A stretch of DNA of 64,000 bases, taken from contig NZ_LMCW01000003.1 of NCBI RefSeq assembly GCF_001424945.1, forward strand, positions 19,677 to 83,676, read 5' to 3'. How positions within the stretch are numbered: the stretch's first letter is position 1; each line of letters begins with the position of its first letter. The notes under the pieces were generated by a model, which saw only the letters and a list, made by a program, of their open reading frames with translations, searched no databases and was not told the origin of the DNA. This stretch comes from Rhizobium sp. Root1203 (GTDB taxonomy: Bacteria > Pseudomonadota > Alphaproteobacteria > Rhizobiales > Rhizobiaceae). Both the position numbers and the translations under genes were made by a program. This document shows positions 36,325 to 45,905 of the stretch, piece after piece.

Positions 36325-37128
36325 ATGTCCCGCCACGATCTTGGAACTGCCCTTGTCACCGGCGCCTCCTCAGGCATCGGTGCAACCTACGCCGAGCGCC
36401 TTGCCAAGCGCGGCTACGATCTCCTGCTCGTCGCACGCGATGCCGCGCGCCTTTCGGCGCTTGCCGAGAAGCTGACGAAAGAGACGGGCGTGAAGGTGGA
36501 TGTGTTGCCGGCAGATCTGACGGAGCGGGCGGCCGTGCGTGCCGTCGAGCAGCGCCTGAGGGAGGATGAGGCCATCACCTTGCTTGTCAACAATGCGGGC
36601 GTGGGCCCCCGAGGCAAGCTTCTCGCCGACGATGTCGATTACCTGGAAAAAATGATCGAGCTCAACGTGATCGCGGTGAATCGCCTTGCGGTTGCCGCAG
36701 CGCAGGCGTTCGCGGCAAGGGGAAGAGGGGCTATCGTCAACATCGCATCCGTCGTTGCCTATGTGCCCGAGCAGTTCAATGGCACCTACAGCGCCACCAA
36801 GGCTTTCGTGCTCAATCTCACGCAGGCAATTCACGCTGAAACGGCTGAAAAGGGCGTCAGGGTCCAGGCGGTTCTGCCAGGTCTGACGCGAACCGAGATT
36901 TTCGAGCGTGCAGGCGTTTCCACGGACAGGTTCCCGCCGTCGATGGTGATGGATGTCACCGATATGGTCGATGCCGCCTTGGCTGGCCTCGATCAGGGCG
37001 AGTTGATCACGATCCCCTCGCTGCCCGACGCTCAGGACCTGGCTGCTGCAACGGCCGCACGGTTGGCGCTGGGGCCCAACCTGTCGCATGACAAGCCCGC
37101 TGCGCGATACGGCGTCGCCGCGGCCTGA
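36325..37128 (+). CDS. Short-chain dehydrogenase/reductase
   Basis: The protein is 267 aa from MSRHDLGTALVTGASSGIGA, with AAAAGGAAGCCGCA upstream; the earlier in-frame start is rejected. The NAD(P) motif TGASSGIG is at residues 12-19, NNAG at about 90, and the active site S..Y..K in NIASVVAYVPEQFNGTYSAT followed by Lys. It is a classical SDR; the substrate is unknown. It is divergent from the MarR-type gene, whose regulator probably controls it. Confidence 0.9.
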   Translation: MSRHDLGTALVTGASSGIGATYAERLAKRGYDLLLVARDAARLSALAEKLTKETGVKVDVLPADLTERAAVRAVEQRLREDEAITLLVNNAGVGPRGKLLADDVDYLEKMIELNVIAVNRLAVAAAQAFAARGRGAIVNIASVVAYVPEQFNGTYSATKAFVLNLTQAIHAETAEKGVRVQAVLPGLTRTEIFERAGVSTDRFPPSMVMDVTDMVDAALAGLDQGELITIPSLPDAQDLAAATAARLALGPNLSHDKPAARYGVAAA

Positions 37129-37193
37129 GCGGATTCCGAGGGAGCATTGGTGGCGCGTCTCGCATGGGGCGTCGCCGCCTCTGTCGAAGCCTG

Positions 37194-38555
37194 CTAACTT
37201 CGGTCGCCATTCGGTGTGAAGTCGGCGCGTATGATGCCGTGGCGCTGGAGTTTGTCGTAGAACGTCTTGCGGGGGATGCCGAGTTCGGTGATCGTCCGCC
37301 GGACGTCGCCGTTGTTGGCATCGAGCGCCTCACGAATGATGCGAGCCTCATAGCGCTCCAGCCTGTCCGGGAGAGGGAGCCCATCGCTCTGGTCGGCTGG
37401 AACAGGCGTGTCGCTCGCAACCTGTTCGACGCCAAGGACGAAGCGCTCGGCAAAATGCGACAGCTCGCGAACGTTGCCAGGCCAGCTGTGGTCGCGCAGG
37501 TGTCGGTGTATCGAGGCTGATGCAAGGGGAACGTCCCGCTTGAACCGCTTCGCGGCGCGCTCCGAGAAGTAGCCGAAGAGGAGGAGAATGTCGTCCCGTC
37601 GCTCTCGGAGGGGGGGAATGGAAATCGTGACGACATTCAGCCGATAATAGAGATCCTCACGGAAATCGCCGCGTTGCCGGGGATCGCCGAGATCGACCTT
37701 GGCGGCTGCGACCACACGCAGGTCCACCGGCCGGACGTCGTTCGTGCCGAGCGGCGTGACCTCCCGCATTTCGAGGACGCGCAACATCTGGACCTGCGTC
37801 GACGGCGGCATGCTTTCGATCTCGTCCAGAAAGAGCGTACCCCCGCTTGCATGCTCGATGCGCCCGATGCGCCTCTTCTGAGCTCCGGTGAAGGCGCCCG
37901 GCTCGTGGCCGAAGAGCTCGCTTTCGATCACCGTTTCCGGCAGCGCGCCGCAGTTGAGTGCAACGAAGTTTCCCGATGCGCGGCGGCTCCACTGATGTAG
38001 GAGGCTGGCGACGACTTCCTTGCCGCTGCCGGTCTCACCCGTCACGAGGACATCGACATCGGTATCGGCGATCTGCCGCAGGGTGTGACGCAGTCTTTCC
38101 ATCGCCGGTGTTTGACCGATCAGGGGCAGATCGTCGCGAACCTGCTCCGTCGCCTTGCGAAGGGCGCGATTCTCCAGAATGAGACGGCGTTTCTCGGCAG
38201 CCCGACGAACGCTCTGGATCAGCCTGTCCGTTGCAAACGGCTTGGTGATGAAGTCGTAGACGCCGTCCTGAATGGCGTTCACGGCCATTGGAATGTCGCC
38301 GTGACCGGTAATGAGGATGACGGGCATGTCTTCGTCCCACTGCCGTACGCGCCCAAAAAGCTGCAGCCCGTCGATGTGGGGCATGCGGATATCCGAAACC
38401 ACGACCCCGGGAAAATCCGGGCTGAGGGCGGCGAGTGCATCGCCCGCGACCGAAAAGGCGGACACGGAAAAGCCCGCAAGCTCAAGCGTCTGCTTGGTTG
38501 CCCGAAGGAGATCCTTGTCGTCGTCGATAAGGAAAATGGGGGTTGCTTCGCTCAT
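37194..38555 (-). CDS. dctD: C4-dicarboxylate transport response regulator DctD (sigma-54 activator)
   Basis: The protein is 453 aa with three domains: a receiver (about 1-125, phospho-acceptor Asp55 in VVVSDIRMP), a sigma-54 AAA+ domain (about 145-375, Walker A GETGSGKE, sigma-54 contact GAFTGA, Walker [12 protein letters not shown]), and a C-terminal helix-turn-helix (about 405-445, [20 protein letters not shown]). Phosphorylated by DctB, it activates dctA. Its start overlaps the dctB stop by 4 bases. The divergent dctA promoter region has tandem sites of the expected type. Confidence 0.95.
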   Translation of the reverse strand: MSEATPIFLIDDDKDLLRATKQTLELAGFSVSAFSVAGDALAALSPDFPGVVVSDIRMPHIDGLQLFGRVRQWDEDMPVILITGHGDIPMAVNAIQDGVYDFITKPFATDRLIQSVRRAAEKRRLILENRALRKATEQVRDDLPLIGQTPAMERLRHTLRQIADTDVDVLVTGETGSGKEVVASLLHQWSRRASGNFVALNCGALPETVIESELFGHEPGAFTGAQKRRIGRIEHASGGTLFLDEIESMPPSTQVQMLRVLEMREVTPLGTNDVRPVDLRVVAAAKVDLGDPRQRGDFREDLYYRLNVVTISIPPLRERRDDILLLFGYFSERAAKRFKRDVPLASASIHRHLRDHSWPGNVRELSHFAERFVLGVEQVASDTPVPADQSDGLPLPDRLERYEARIIREALDANNGDVRRTITELGIPRKTFYDKLQRHGIIRADFTPNGDRS

Positions 38556-40414
38556 GGTTTCGCCTTCGTGAGATGCACGACAAACGTAGTGCCGCTGTCG
38601 CCGCTGGAGACCTCGATGCGCCCGCCGTAGTCGGCAGCAATATCTTTGGAGATGACGAGGCCGAGCCCCAGTCCCTTTTCCTTGGAGGTGTTGAAGGGCG
38701 TGAAAAGCGAACCCAAAATCGCGGGCGGGATCCCGGGGCCGTTGTCGGCGATTGTTATCGCGACCTCGTCCGACGTTTCAGCAACCGAAATCTCCACCTT
38801 CGCATCGTCACGGCCTTCAAGCGCCTCCAAGGCGTTCTGGAAAAGGTTGATCAGGATCTGCTCCAGGCGAACGCGGTTGCCGAGAACGCGCAGGCCCTGC
38901 GCGGGCGGGCGAATGGAAAGCGCTTCGAGCTGTCCGGAAAAGCGGCTTTTCAGCAGCACCAGGGCACCATCGATGACGTCGCGCAGCTCAACCGGTTCCG
39001 CTGCCGTTCGGCCTTTGCGGGCGAATGCCTTGAGCTCCTCCGTGATCGTCCCGATCCGCTCCGTCAGCGCGGCGATCGCGCCGAGGTTTTCCCTTGCCGG
39101 ATCGGGTTGCTGACGCTCCAGGAAGACGCGCGCGTTGTCCGCATAGGCGCGAATGGTCGCGACCGGCTGGTTGATTTCGTGCGCGACGCCTGCCGCGACC
39201 TGACCCAGAATTGCGAGGCGGTTCGCCTGCACGAGCTCTTGTTGCACGACTTGCAGCCGTGCCTCAGTGTTTCTGTGGTCGGAAATTTCGGACTGAAGGC
39301 GGTCCCGGGCGCGGCTCAGATCCTCGGTGCGTTCCGCGACGCGCCACTCGAGTTCCTCTCGCATCCCCTGTTCGACGGCGATCTTCATCGCCGAGACTTG
39401 GCGGCGTCTCAGAAGAAACGCGCCGATTGCCAGGATGGGCACGAGGACGGCGAGCGTCAGCAGCCGCATCTCCCGCACAGCAGAAGCGATCGGGGCATCG
39501 GTCGGAACGAGATATTCCAGTCGCCACGGCGTCGTTGGAACTGCTGCAAACAGACGCAGATAGTCGGCTTCGCCGCTGCCGGGCAGAACTGCGGAGACCA
39601 GCGAGGCTTCCGCATCGATGATCCGGGGGCGCATGATGGGTAGGGGCGCAAGCGGGGCATCGCCGAATTGAAGGCTGTTGCGGATCGCAGCAAGATCCTC
39701 TTGCGGCACCGGAGCTGCCGTCATGAAGCGCCACGAGGGAATACTGGTGATCAGCACCACCCCATGGTCGTCAGTCACGTACACGGGGCGTCGCGCGTCG
39801 CGCCAATCCTCCTCGAGCCTGTCGAATTCAAGCTTGACCACCACCACTCCGAGCGGAGCAGCGGCGCTGCCGACACGGCGCGAGATGTAGAGGCCCGGAC
39901 GTTTGCTCACGCTGCCGAGCGCGAAATGCTCAGCGGTTCCCTGTTCGATCGCTCGCCGGAAATAATCCCTGAAACTGTAGTCGTTGCCGACGAAGCTGAT
40001 CGGCTCCCGCCAGTTGCTCGACGCGATCGCTATCCCATCCGGACCGATAACGTAGAGCACAGCGGCCTGCGTACCTGAGACCAGCCGCTCGAGCTTCTGG
40101 TTCAGAACATCGACAGCGTTGGTGTGCGACGAAGCCAGCCCATCGAACACCTGCTGGTCTTCAGCAAGCAGCAACGGCAGCGCCCGGGGTCTCTCCAGAA
40201 CGGCGCGCAACAGTGCGACCTTGAGCGTGGCATCAGCCCGGCTCTGGCTTTCAAGCGCCTCAATCGAGGAGCGGCGGCCGTAGAGCTCCGCCCCGGCGAG
40301 CGCAGCGACAATCGCAATCGCTGACAGAGCGGCAAACACAATCCAGACGCGCCGCGCGCGCCGGCTGACGTCCGCGACATGCTGAAATTCCGGGATCGAG
40401 ACGGGCGTTGTCAT
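38552..40414 (-). CDS. dctB: C4-dicarboxylate sensor histidine kinase DctB
   Basis: The protein is 620 aa. One membrane helix (about 22-45), a periplasmic double-PAS sensor region to about 315, a second helix (about 316-337), a coiled coil, and a histidine kinase core with H-box [21 protein letters not shown]-box [12 protein letters not shown] and G-boxes DNGPGIP and [12 protein letters not shown]. It senses succinate, malate or fumarate together with DctA and phosphorylates DctD. It is transcribed divergently from dctA and overlaps dctD. Confidence 0.95.
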   Translation of the reverse strand: MTTPVSIPEFQHVADVSRRARRVWIVFAALSAIAIVAALAGAELYGRRSSIEALESQSRADATLKVALLRAVLERPRALPLLLAEDQQVFDGLASSHTNAVDVLNQKLERLVSGTQAAVLYVIGPDGIAIASSNWREPISFVGNDYSFRDYFRRAIEQGTAEHFALGSVSKRPGLYISRRVGSAAAPLGVVVVKLEFDRLEEDWRDARRPVYVTDDHGVVLITSIPSWRFMTAAPVPQEDLAAIRNSLQFGDAPLAPLPIMRPRIIDAEASLVSAVLPGSGEADYLRLFAAVPTTPWRLEYLVPTDAPIASAVREMRLLTLAVLVPILAIGAFLLRRRQVSAMKIAVEQGMREELEWRVAERTEDLSRARDRLQSEISDHRNTEARLQVVQQELVQANRLAILGQVAAGVAHEINQPVATIRAYADNARVFLERQQPDPARENLGAIAALTERIGTITEELKAFARKGRTAAEPVELRDVIDGALVLLKSRFSGQLEALSIRPPAQGLRVLGNRVRLEQILINLFQNALEALEGRDDAKVEISVAETSDEVAITIADNGPGIPPAILGSLFTPFNTSKEKGLGLGLVISKDIAADYGGRIEVSSGDSGTTFVVHLTKAKP

Positions 40415-40424
40415 TGCGCAGAAT

Positions 40425-40473
40425 GTGCGTAATTTCGCACGTTCGTCAAATAAATTCGTGCGGAAATCCGCGC
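40425..40473. promoter_or_regulatory. Tandem DctD-type binding sites (upstream activator sequence)
   Basis: Two inverted repeats of the same type: GTGCG-taattt-CGCAC (40425-40440) and GTGCG-gaaatc-CGCGC (40458-40473), 33 bases apart centre to centre, that is about three helical turns. They lie 75-125 bases upstream of the -24/-12 element of dctA and just before the dctB start. The position and pairing match known rhizobial DctD sites. Confidence 0.8.
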
Positions 40474-40547
40474 AGCGCCCGTCATGGATTTTGACTGCTT
40501 CAATTAAAAGTATACAAAATCAATAGGATATCAACTCATTGGTAAAC

Positions 40548-40562
40548 TGGCATGGCGGTTGC
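40548..40562 (+). promoter_or_regulatory. Sigma-54 (-24/-12) promoter of dctA
   Basis: TGGCAT-GGCGG-TTGC matches the TGGCAC-N5-TTGC consensus in all but one base, with the invariant GG and GC correctly spaced. Transcription would start near 40574, about 80 bases before the dctA ATG. Confidence 0.85.
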
Positions 40563-40652
40563 TGTGTATTCGCAAACAGCTGCATGGCTGTTGAATCGAG
40601 CAACGCAATTGCCCCGGGAGGCCGATTTGGTTTGGGGCTGACGGAGGACATC

Positions 40653-41987
40653 ATGGGTGTAGCACTTCCGGTCGCGCAGCCGCGCGGCAAAGTACCATTT
40701 TACCGGCATCTCTATGTGCAGGTTCTGACCGCGATCGCCGCGGGGATCCTGCTCGGACACTTCTACCCCGACATCGGCACGTCGCTGAAGCCCCTTGGCG
40801 ACGCTTTCATCAAACTCGTGAAGATGATCATTGCGCCAGTCATCTTCCTGACTGTTGCGACCGGCATCGCCGGCATGTCCGATCTGCAGAAGGTCGGCCG
40901 TGTTGCCGGAAAGGCGATGCTGTATTTCCTCGTCTTCTCCACCCTGGCACTCGCGGTCGGCCTCGTCGTCGCCAACGTCGTACAGCCGGGAGCCGGAATG
41001 CACATCGATCCCGCGACGCTGGATGCGAAGGCCGTTGCGACTTATACCGCCAAGGCGCACGACGCGACTGTCACGGGCTTCCTGATGAACATCATCCCGA
41101 ACACGATCGTCGGCGCCTTTGCCGATGGCGATATTCTGCAAGTGCTGTTCTTCTCGGTTCTCTTCGGCATCGCGCTCGCCATGGTCGGTGACCGCGGCCG
41201 TCCAGTCGTCGACTTTCTACAGGCTTTGACAGCGCCAGTGTTCAAGCTGGTGGCCGTCCTGATGAAAGCTGCGCCGATCGGCGCATTCGGCGCAATGGCC
41301 TTCACCATCGGCAAGTACGGGATAGGCTCCATTGCGAACCTCGCCATGTTGATCGGCACGTTCTACCTGACTTCGCTGATCTTCGTGCTCGTCGTCCTCG
41401 GCGCGGTTGCGCGATACAATGGCTTTTCGATCCTGGCGCTGATCCGCTACATCAAGGAAGAACTGCTGCTGGTGCTGGGAACGTCCTCTTCCGAGGCAGC
41501 ACTTCCGGGCCTCATGGCGAAGATGGAGCGGGCGGGCTGCAAACGCTCTGTCGTCGGCCTCGTCATTCCCACCGGCTACTCGTTCAATCTCGACGGCACG
41601 AACATCTACATGACCCTTGCGGCGCTCTTCATAGCGCAGGCGACGGATACTCCACTTAGCCTGGCTGATCAGATCCTGCTTTTGCTCGTCGCCATGCTGA
41701 GTTCCAAGGGTGCCGCAGGCATTACCGGCGCAGGTTTCATTACGCTGGCGGCTACGCTCTCCGTGGTCCCGTCCGTTCCGGTAGCCGGTATGGCGCTCAT
41801 CCTTGGCATCGACCGATTCATGTCCGAATGCCGTGCGCTTACGAACTTCGTCGGCAACGCGGTCGCGACGGTTGTCGTCGCGCGTTGGGAGAACGAACTG
41901 GACCTGACGCAGTTTTCCGCGGCCATGGCGGGCGAGCTGCCGGAGGAAATCGAAGCCACTGTGCCGGCCCTGCAGGCCGCCGAGTAA
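40653..41987 (+). CDS. dctA: C4-dicarboxylate:cation symporter DctA
   Basis: The protein is 444 aa from [19 protein letters not shown] with GGAGGACATC upstream; a TTG 38 codons earlier overlaps the sigma-54 promoter and is impossible as start of that transcript. It is a DAACS-family transporter with family motifs [34 protein letters not shown] and [18 protein letters not shown]. It imports succinate, fumarate and malate, the main carbon sources of bacteroids in symbiotic rhizobia. It is controlled by DctB/DctD. Confidence 0.96.
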   Translation: MGVALPVAQPRGKVPFYRHLYVQVLTAIAAGILLGHFYPDIGTSLKPLGDAFIKLVKMIIAPVIFLTVATGIAGMSDLQKVGRVAGKAMLYFLVFSTLALAVGLVVANVVQPGAGMHIDPATLDAKAVATYTAKAHDATVTGFLMNIIPNTIVGAFADGDILQVLFFSVLFGIALAMVGDRGRPVVDFLQALTAPVFKLVAVLMKAAPIGAFGAMAFTIGKYGIGSIANLAMLIGTFYLTSLIFVLVVLGAVARYNGFSILALIRYIKEELLLVLGTSSSEAALPGLMAKMERAGCKRSVVGLVIPTGYSFNLDGTNIYMTLAALFIAQATDTPLSLADQILLLLVAMLSSKGAAGITGAGFITLAATLSVVPSVPVAGMALILGIDRFMSECRALTNFVGNAVATVVVARWENELDLTQFSAAMAGELPEEIEATVPALQAAE

Positions 41988-42009
41988 CCCCTGCAGCATC
42001 CGATCATCA

Positions 42010-42041
42010 GAAATCCGCGCTTCACCTGAGGCGCGGATTTC
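42010..42041. terminator. Hairpin between convergent dctA and P450 genes
   Basis: A perfect 11-bp stem (GAAATCCGCGC / GCGCGGATTTC) with a 10-base loop, 23 bases after the dctA stop. There is no long T-run, but its place between two convergent genes suggests a shared terminator. Confidence 0.65.
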
Positions 42042-42050
42042 CTGTTCCGC

Positions 42051-43295
42051 CTACCAGCTGAGTTCCAATCGGTCCAATCCGTGGAAGTGGTAGACATCCT
42101 TGACGGACGGCGTCTTCGCGATCCTGAGGCCCGGCAACCGATCGAACAGGATCGGCAGTACGACGTTGAGCTCCAGGCGGGCCAGTGGTGCCCCGATGCA
42201 GAAATGAATGCCGGCGCCGAATGAGAGATTGGGCGCCTCGTCTCGGGCAGGCTTGAACGTCAGCGGGTCGGTGAATTTCAGCGGATCCAGATTGGCGGCC
42301 GCCAGGATAAGACTGACCTTGTCGCCGCGCTTGAACGAAATGCCGTCGATCTCTGCCGGCTCCAGCGCCCAGCGCTGGAAGATATGCACGGGTGCACAGA
42401 TGCGCAGCGATTCTTCCACCGTCCGCTCCGTCGCATTTTCATCCCTGAAAAGCTCTGCCGGATCGTAGCCGCTGTCGAGGATCATGCGAACGGAGTTGCC
42501 GATCTGGTGGACGGTTGCCTCATGGCCGGCGTTCAGCAGCACGATCGTGGTCGAGACCAGCTCATCCTCGGTCAGGTATTGGCCTTTGTGCTCGGTGTGG
42601 ATCATGTGCGTCAGCAGGTCGTCGCGGGGATTGGCGCGGCGCTCGGCAATGACGGTCTTCACATAGTCGGAAAACTCCTTGGCTGCCTGCTCGGCGCCGT
42701 CCTCATCGCCCCTGGTGCGGCCGAAGAGATACATGCGGATATAAGCATGCGACCACTTCAGGAGCTGCGGACCCATCTCTTCCGGAATCCCGATCATGCG
42801 GGCGATCATCGTCACGGGTATGATGTCGGCGAAAGCCGAAAGCAGCTCGACATCTCCCTTCTTCTCGAAATCGTCGATCAGCCTGTTGGCGAGTTCGGTA
42901 AGCTCCGGCTTCATTTTCTCGACATGTCGCGACACGAAGGCGCGATTGACGAGCGTTCTGAGGCGGGTGTGCTCGGGCGGCTCCAGCTCAAGCAGCGAAT
43001 AGCGCTCGGCAAGATCGAAGTTGGCGAGATGCTGGTCCGGCTCGGGGAGACCGAGCTCATCACGCGTCGCCACGTGCAGGATCTGGCGCCCGAATCGGCG
43101 GTCGCGCAACAGTGCGTTCACATGGTCGTAGCCGGTAAAGAACCATTGCTTCTGCTCCTCCCAATAGAAGGTCGGACAATGGGCGTGCAACGCCGCATAT
43201 GCGGCGTTGGGGTTGCTGTAGAAAGCTGGATTGCCGGCGTCGAGAGAGACGCGGCGGGTGGCGGGATCGATCGAAAGAAAAGCCGGTATCATCAT
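42051..43295 (-). CDS. Cytochrome P450
   Basis: The protein is 414 aa, soluble bacterial class. The I-helix oxygen-binding motif is AGHEATV (about 254-260), the ExxR motif EESLR, and the haem-binding loop FGAGIHFCIGAPLARLE with the thiolate Cys (about 355). It needs ferredoxin partners encoded elsewhere. The substrate is not predictable. It converges with dctA; the neighbouring diguanylate cyclase gene is 54 bases upstream on the same strand. Confidence 0.93.
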   Translation of the reverse strand: MMIPAFLSIDPATRRVSLDAGNPAFYSNPNAAYAALHAHCPTFYWEEQKQWFFTGYDHVNALLRDRRFGRQILHVATRDELGLPEPDQHLANFDLAERYSLLELEPPEHTRLRTLVNRAFVSRHVEKMKPELTELANRLIDDFEKKGDVELLSAFADIIPVTMIARMIGIPEEMGPQLLKWSHAYIRMYLFGRTRGDEDGAEQAAKEFSDYVKTVIAERRANPRDDLLTHMIHTEHKGQYLTEDELVSTTIVLLNAGHEATVHQIGNSVRMILDSGYDPAELFRDENATERTVEESLRICAPVHIFQRWALEPAEIDGISFKRGDKVSLILAAANLDPLKFTDPLTFKPARDEAPNLSFGAGIHFCIGAPLARLELNVVLPILFDRLPGLRIAKTPSVKDVYHFHGLDRLELSW

Positions 43296-43349
43296 GTTTC
43301 GAGGCTTAGCGGATTTGCCAGGTCACGAAAAGAGAGCGCCGTCGGATCT

Positions 43350-44600
43350 TCAACCTCTGGACAGCGATCCAACTCGGCGAAGGGCATGGATCTGATCGTC
43401 GAGCGTCGGGACCAGTTCGCCGCTGTTGCGGCGAGGCTCGGTCGGCACAGGCGCGGCGGTCTCCGCTTCTCCAAAGATGACCGTGCAGTTCCGTCCCGCC
43501 GCCTTCGCGGCGTAGAGGGCACGGTCCGCCGCGGAAACCAGCTTATCCATGTTGGCCTCTATCGGCGATGCGAGCGCTACCCCAATGCTGACAGTCGCCG
43601 GAATGATGGCGCTGCCCGTGCTGATCGGGACCCGGCAGAACTCTGCCCGGATCGATTCGGCGAGTGCCTCGGCCTCGGTTTGGTCGACGACGCTGGTGAA
43701 AGCTGCGAATTCCTCACCGCCCATCCGTCCGAAGACACCTGCCGGAGTATACTGGCGCGCCATTCGGGCAAAGACCGTCAACACAGCATCGCCGGCCTGA
43801 TGACCGAAGCGGTCGTTGATCCGCTTGAAGTTGTCGAGATCGAACAGAAGAACGGCGATCTGCCGCTTTTCGTCGAACGCCTTGGTTTGGACGGACTCGA
43901 ACTGCCCGAACAGCCCGCGTCGGTTGAGGACCCCGGTCAGCGCGTCGGTCACGCTGAGCAATCGCAGATGGCGCTCCGAGCGTTCCATGATCACGCGAAA
44001 GGTCAGCGCGCAGGCAAACGTCAGCAGGAACGCCGTGCCAAGCGCGGCAGCGCCGGCGTAGTTGGCTGCCTGCAGATCCGTGGGGGCGGCCAACCCGATT
44101 GCCACCGCCATACTGAAGCAGAGGCCGCTCTGGACGACAAAGATCGCCGCAAGCTTGATCCTGGCAGCGTCGCCGCGGCCGTTGGGCGACGTGACGGCCA
44201 TGGCAAGAGCCGTTGCGCCGGTCGCCGAGGCGAGATTGTAGAGGACGACGCGGTTTGCGTAGTCGTCGTTCACCCAGGGAAGGAAGACACCCGCGAGCCA
44301 GACAAGGGGTGGCAACAGCATCCACCACTCCGCCTTGCGCTTGTAGAGCGCCAGATAACCGGCAACCCAGGCGCTCTGACCTGAAAGCGCGACAGCGTTG
44401 CCGACTTCGATCGAGAGGTAGGTCGGGATGTGGTCGCGCAGGGCTACCATGGCAAAACCGGCCGCGCTTAGCAAAAAGCCGATGCCCCAGTAAAGATAGG
44501 TCCTGTTGCGGACATCGTGACGCCATGCCATGAACGCCACCAGTGCAAGCGTCATGGCCTCGGCACACCAGATGGCCAATCCCGTCGTAACATTGAACAC
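43350..44600 (-). CDS. Membrane-bound diguanylate cyclase
   Basis: The protein is 416 aa if it starts at GTG 44600, which has AAGGGG seven bases upstream; ATG at 44624 is an alternative. The first about 205 residues form six or so membrane helices, followed by a GGDEF domain with LSVTDALTGVLNRRGLF, LLFDLDNFKRINDRFGHQAG and the active signature GGEEF. The residues before it (TPAG) do not form the RxxD inhibitory site, so product inhibition may be absent. It makes cyclic di-GMP; the signal sensed by the membrane part is unknown. Confidence 0.88.
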   Translation of the reverse strand: MFNVTTGLAIWCAEAMTLALVAFMAWRHDVRNRTYLYWGIGFLLSAAGFAMVALRDHIPTYLSIEVGNAVALSGQSAWVAGYLALYKRKAEWWMLLPPLVWLAGVFLPWVNDDYANRVVLYNLASATGATALAMAVTSPNGRGDAARIKLAAIFVVQSGLCFSMAVAIGLAAPTDLQAANYAGAAALGTAFLLTFACALTFRVIMERSERHLRLLSVTDALTGVLNRRGLFGQFESVQTKAFDEKRQIAVLLFDLDNFKRINDRFGHQAGDAVLTVFARMARQYTPAGVFGRMGGEEFAAFTSVVDQTEAEALAESIRAEFCRVPISTGSAIIPATVSIGVALASPIEANMDKLVSAADRALYAAKAAGRNCTVIFGEAETAAPVPTEPRRNSGELVPTLDDQIHALRRVGSLSRG

Positions 44601-44889
44601 GGCAATACCCCTTGTTGGGCGCATACTTGCCGAAGAAGCTGGCAACTTCGTTAATCGCCGGCCATTCGCTGGCGCCCGCTCGCACTTATCCGGAATAGGA
44701 TTTCCGCCAGGTAAACGTGGGGGCTGCTTGCGGTTGGATTCAGCATTCCTTCATCTTGCTGCCGAGAAAAACTGTGAGGGCACGCACCCCCGCCTCGCCA
44801 TTAACGACCGTTTTGGACAATACCCCTACGGAAAGGCACAAGTTATTTCACGTGGCTCCCGGCACTCTCAACGTTATGCATAGGCGCGT

Positions 44890-44919
44890 CTTGAAGAGGA
44901 GGGTAGGGAAGTTCTATGT
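44890..44919 (+). promoter_or_regulatory. Candidate heat-shock-type promoter of clpP
   Basis: CTTGAA, 18 bases and CTATGT fit the alphaproteobacterial RpoH pattern (CTTG with a C/T-TAT-N-T -10 at 17-18 bases). It lies 64-93 bases before the clpP ATG. The rest of the 337-base gap before clpP shows no gene. Confidence 0.5.
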
Positions 44920-44982
44920 AGGGGTAAGGCATTTTCTTTGATTCCCGGCGTCGGGCCGGAAAGACGTTGACAAAGGACGCAC

Positions 44983-45612
44983 ATGAGAAACCCAGTCGAT
45001 ACCGCTATGGCCCTCGTGCCGATGGTTGTGGAACAGACCAATCGCGGTGAACGATCCTACGACATCTATTCGCGCCTGCTTAAGGAACGCATCATCTTCC
45101 TGACAGGCCCGGTCGAGGACCACATGGCGACGCTCGTTTGCGCCCAGCTGCTTTTCCTCGAAGCCGAGAACCCGAAGAAGGAGATCGCTCTCTACATCAA
45201 TTCTCCGGGCGGCGTCGTGACCGCAGGCATGGCGATCTACGATACGATGCAGTTCATCAAGCCGGCCGTTTCGACGCTCTGCGTCGGTCAGGCGGCGTCG
45301 ATGGGGTCGCTGCTTCTGGCTGCGGGCGACAAGGACATGCGGTTCGCGACGCCGAATTCGCGCATCATGGTTCACCAGCCTTCAGGCGGATTCCAGGGGC
45401 AGGCTTCCGATATCGAGCGCCACGCGCGCGATATCCTCAAGATGAAGCGCCGCCTGAACGAAGTCTACGTGAAGCATACGGGCCGCACCTACGACGAAGT
45501 TGAAAAGACGCTCGATCGCGACCATTTCATGGATGCGGTCGAAGCACGAGACTGGGGCGTTATCGACAAAGTCCTGACGTCTCGCGCCGAAATGGAAGGC
45601 GATGCGGCCTAG
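44983..45612 (+). CDS. clpP: ATP-dependent Clp protease proteolytic subunit
   Basis: The protein is 209 aa. The catalytic triad is Ser106 (GQAASMGS), His131 (MVHQPSGG) and Asp180 (LDRDHF). It forms a double seven-subunit ring that degrades proteins unfolded by ClpX or ClpA. AAAGGACGCAC precedes the ATG. clpX follows after 293 bases with its own probable regulation, and lon lies further downstream. Confidence 0.96.
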   Translation: MRNPVDTAMALVPMVVEQTNRGERSYDIYSRLLKERIIFLTGPVEDHMATLVCAQLLFLEAENPKKEIALYINSPGGVVTAGMAIYDTMQFIKPAVSTLCVGQAASMGSLLLAAGDKDMRFATPNSRIMVHQPSGGFQGQASDIERHARDILKMKRRLNEVYVKHTGRTYDEVEKTLDRDHFMDAVEARDWGVIDKVLTSRAEMEGDAA

Positions 45613-45710
45613 TAAGAAGTAGGGATGGTGTTTTATCCGCCACAGTTCTATCTCATTTGTGATCGAACAAGGGAATAAACCCGGTGGCGGGTGAACCAAT
45701 CTCAAGTATT

Positions 45711-45742
45711 AATGCTATGTTGAATTTTTATGACATAGCATT
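45711..45742. repeat. Inverted repeat between clpP and clpX
   Basis: AATGCTATGT and ACATAGCATT form a perfect 10-bp inverted repeat with a 12-base AT-rich centre, about 165 bases before clpX. There is no T-run after it, so it looks more like an operator or mRNA structure than a terminator. Confidence 0.5.
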
Positions 45743-45905
45743 CGGCTTCGAAGGGGAACTCGTTGCCGCCGGAGCCAGGACAGCCTAGTCTGGTCCCGGT
45801 TCGTGCCCCTTAACGGCCTTGGCCGGCTGGAGCTCCAGAGTGGAGCAGGCCAATGAGTTGACCGTTATTTCACCTTGAAATGCGGCGTGCTGGAAGGAAA
45901 GTGAT

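Noticed and set aside
38543-39643. 366-codon plus-strand frame opposite dctB
   Set aside because: Antisense shadow within the histidine kinase gene, no motifs.
40539-40652. N-terminal extension of DctA from TTG 40539
   Set aside because: It would place the start codon upstream of the -24/-12 promoter and the transcript start; the ATG at 40653 has GGAGG.
42384-44384. 666-codon plus-strand open frame across the P450 and diguanylate cyclase genes
   Set aside because: It spans two well-supported minus-strand genes and shows no family motif; a shadow frame.
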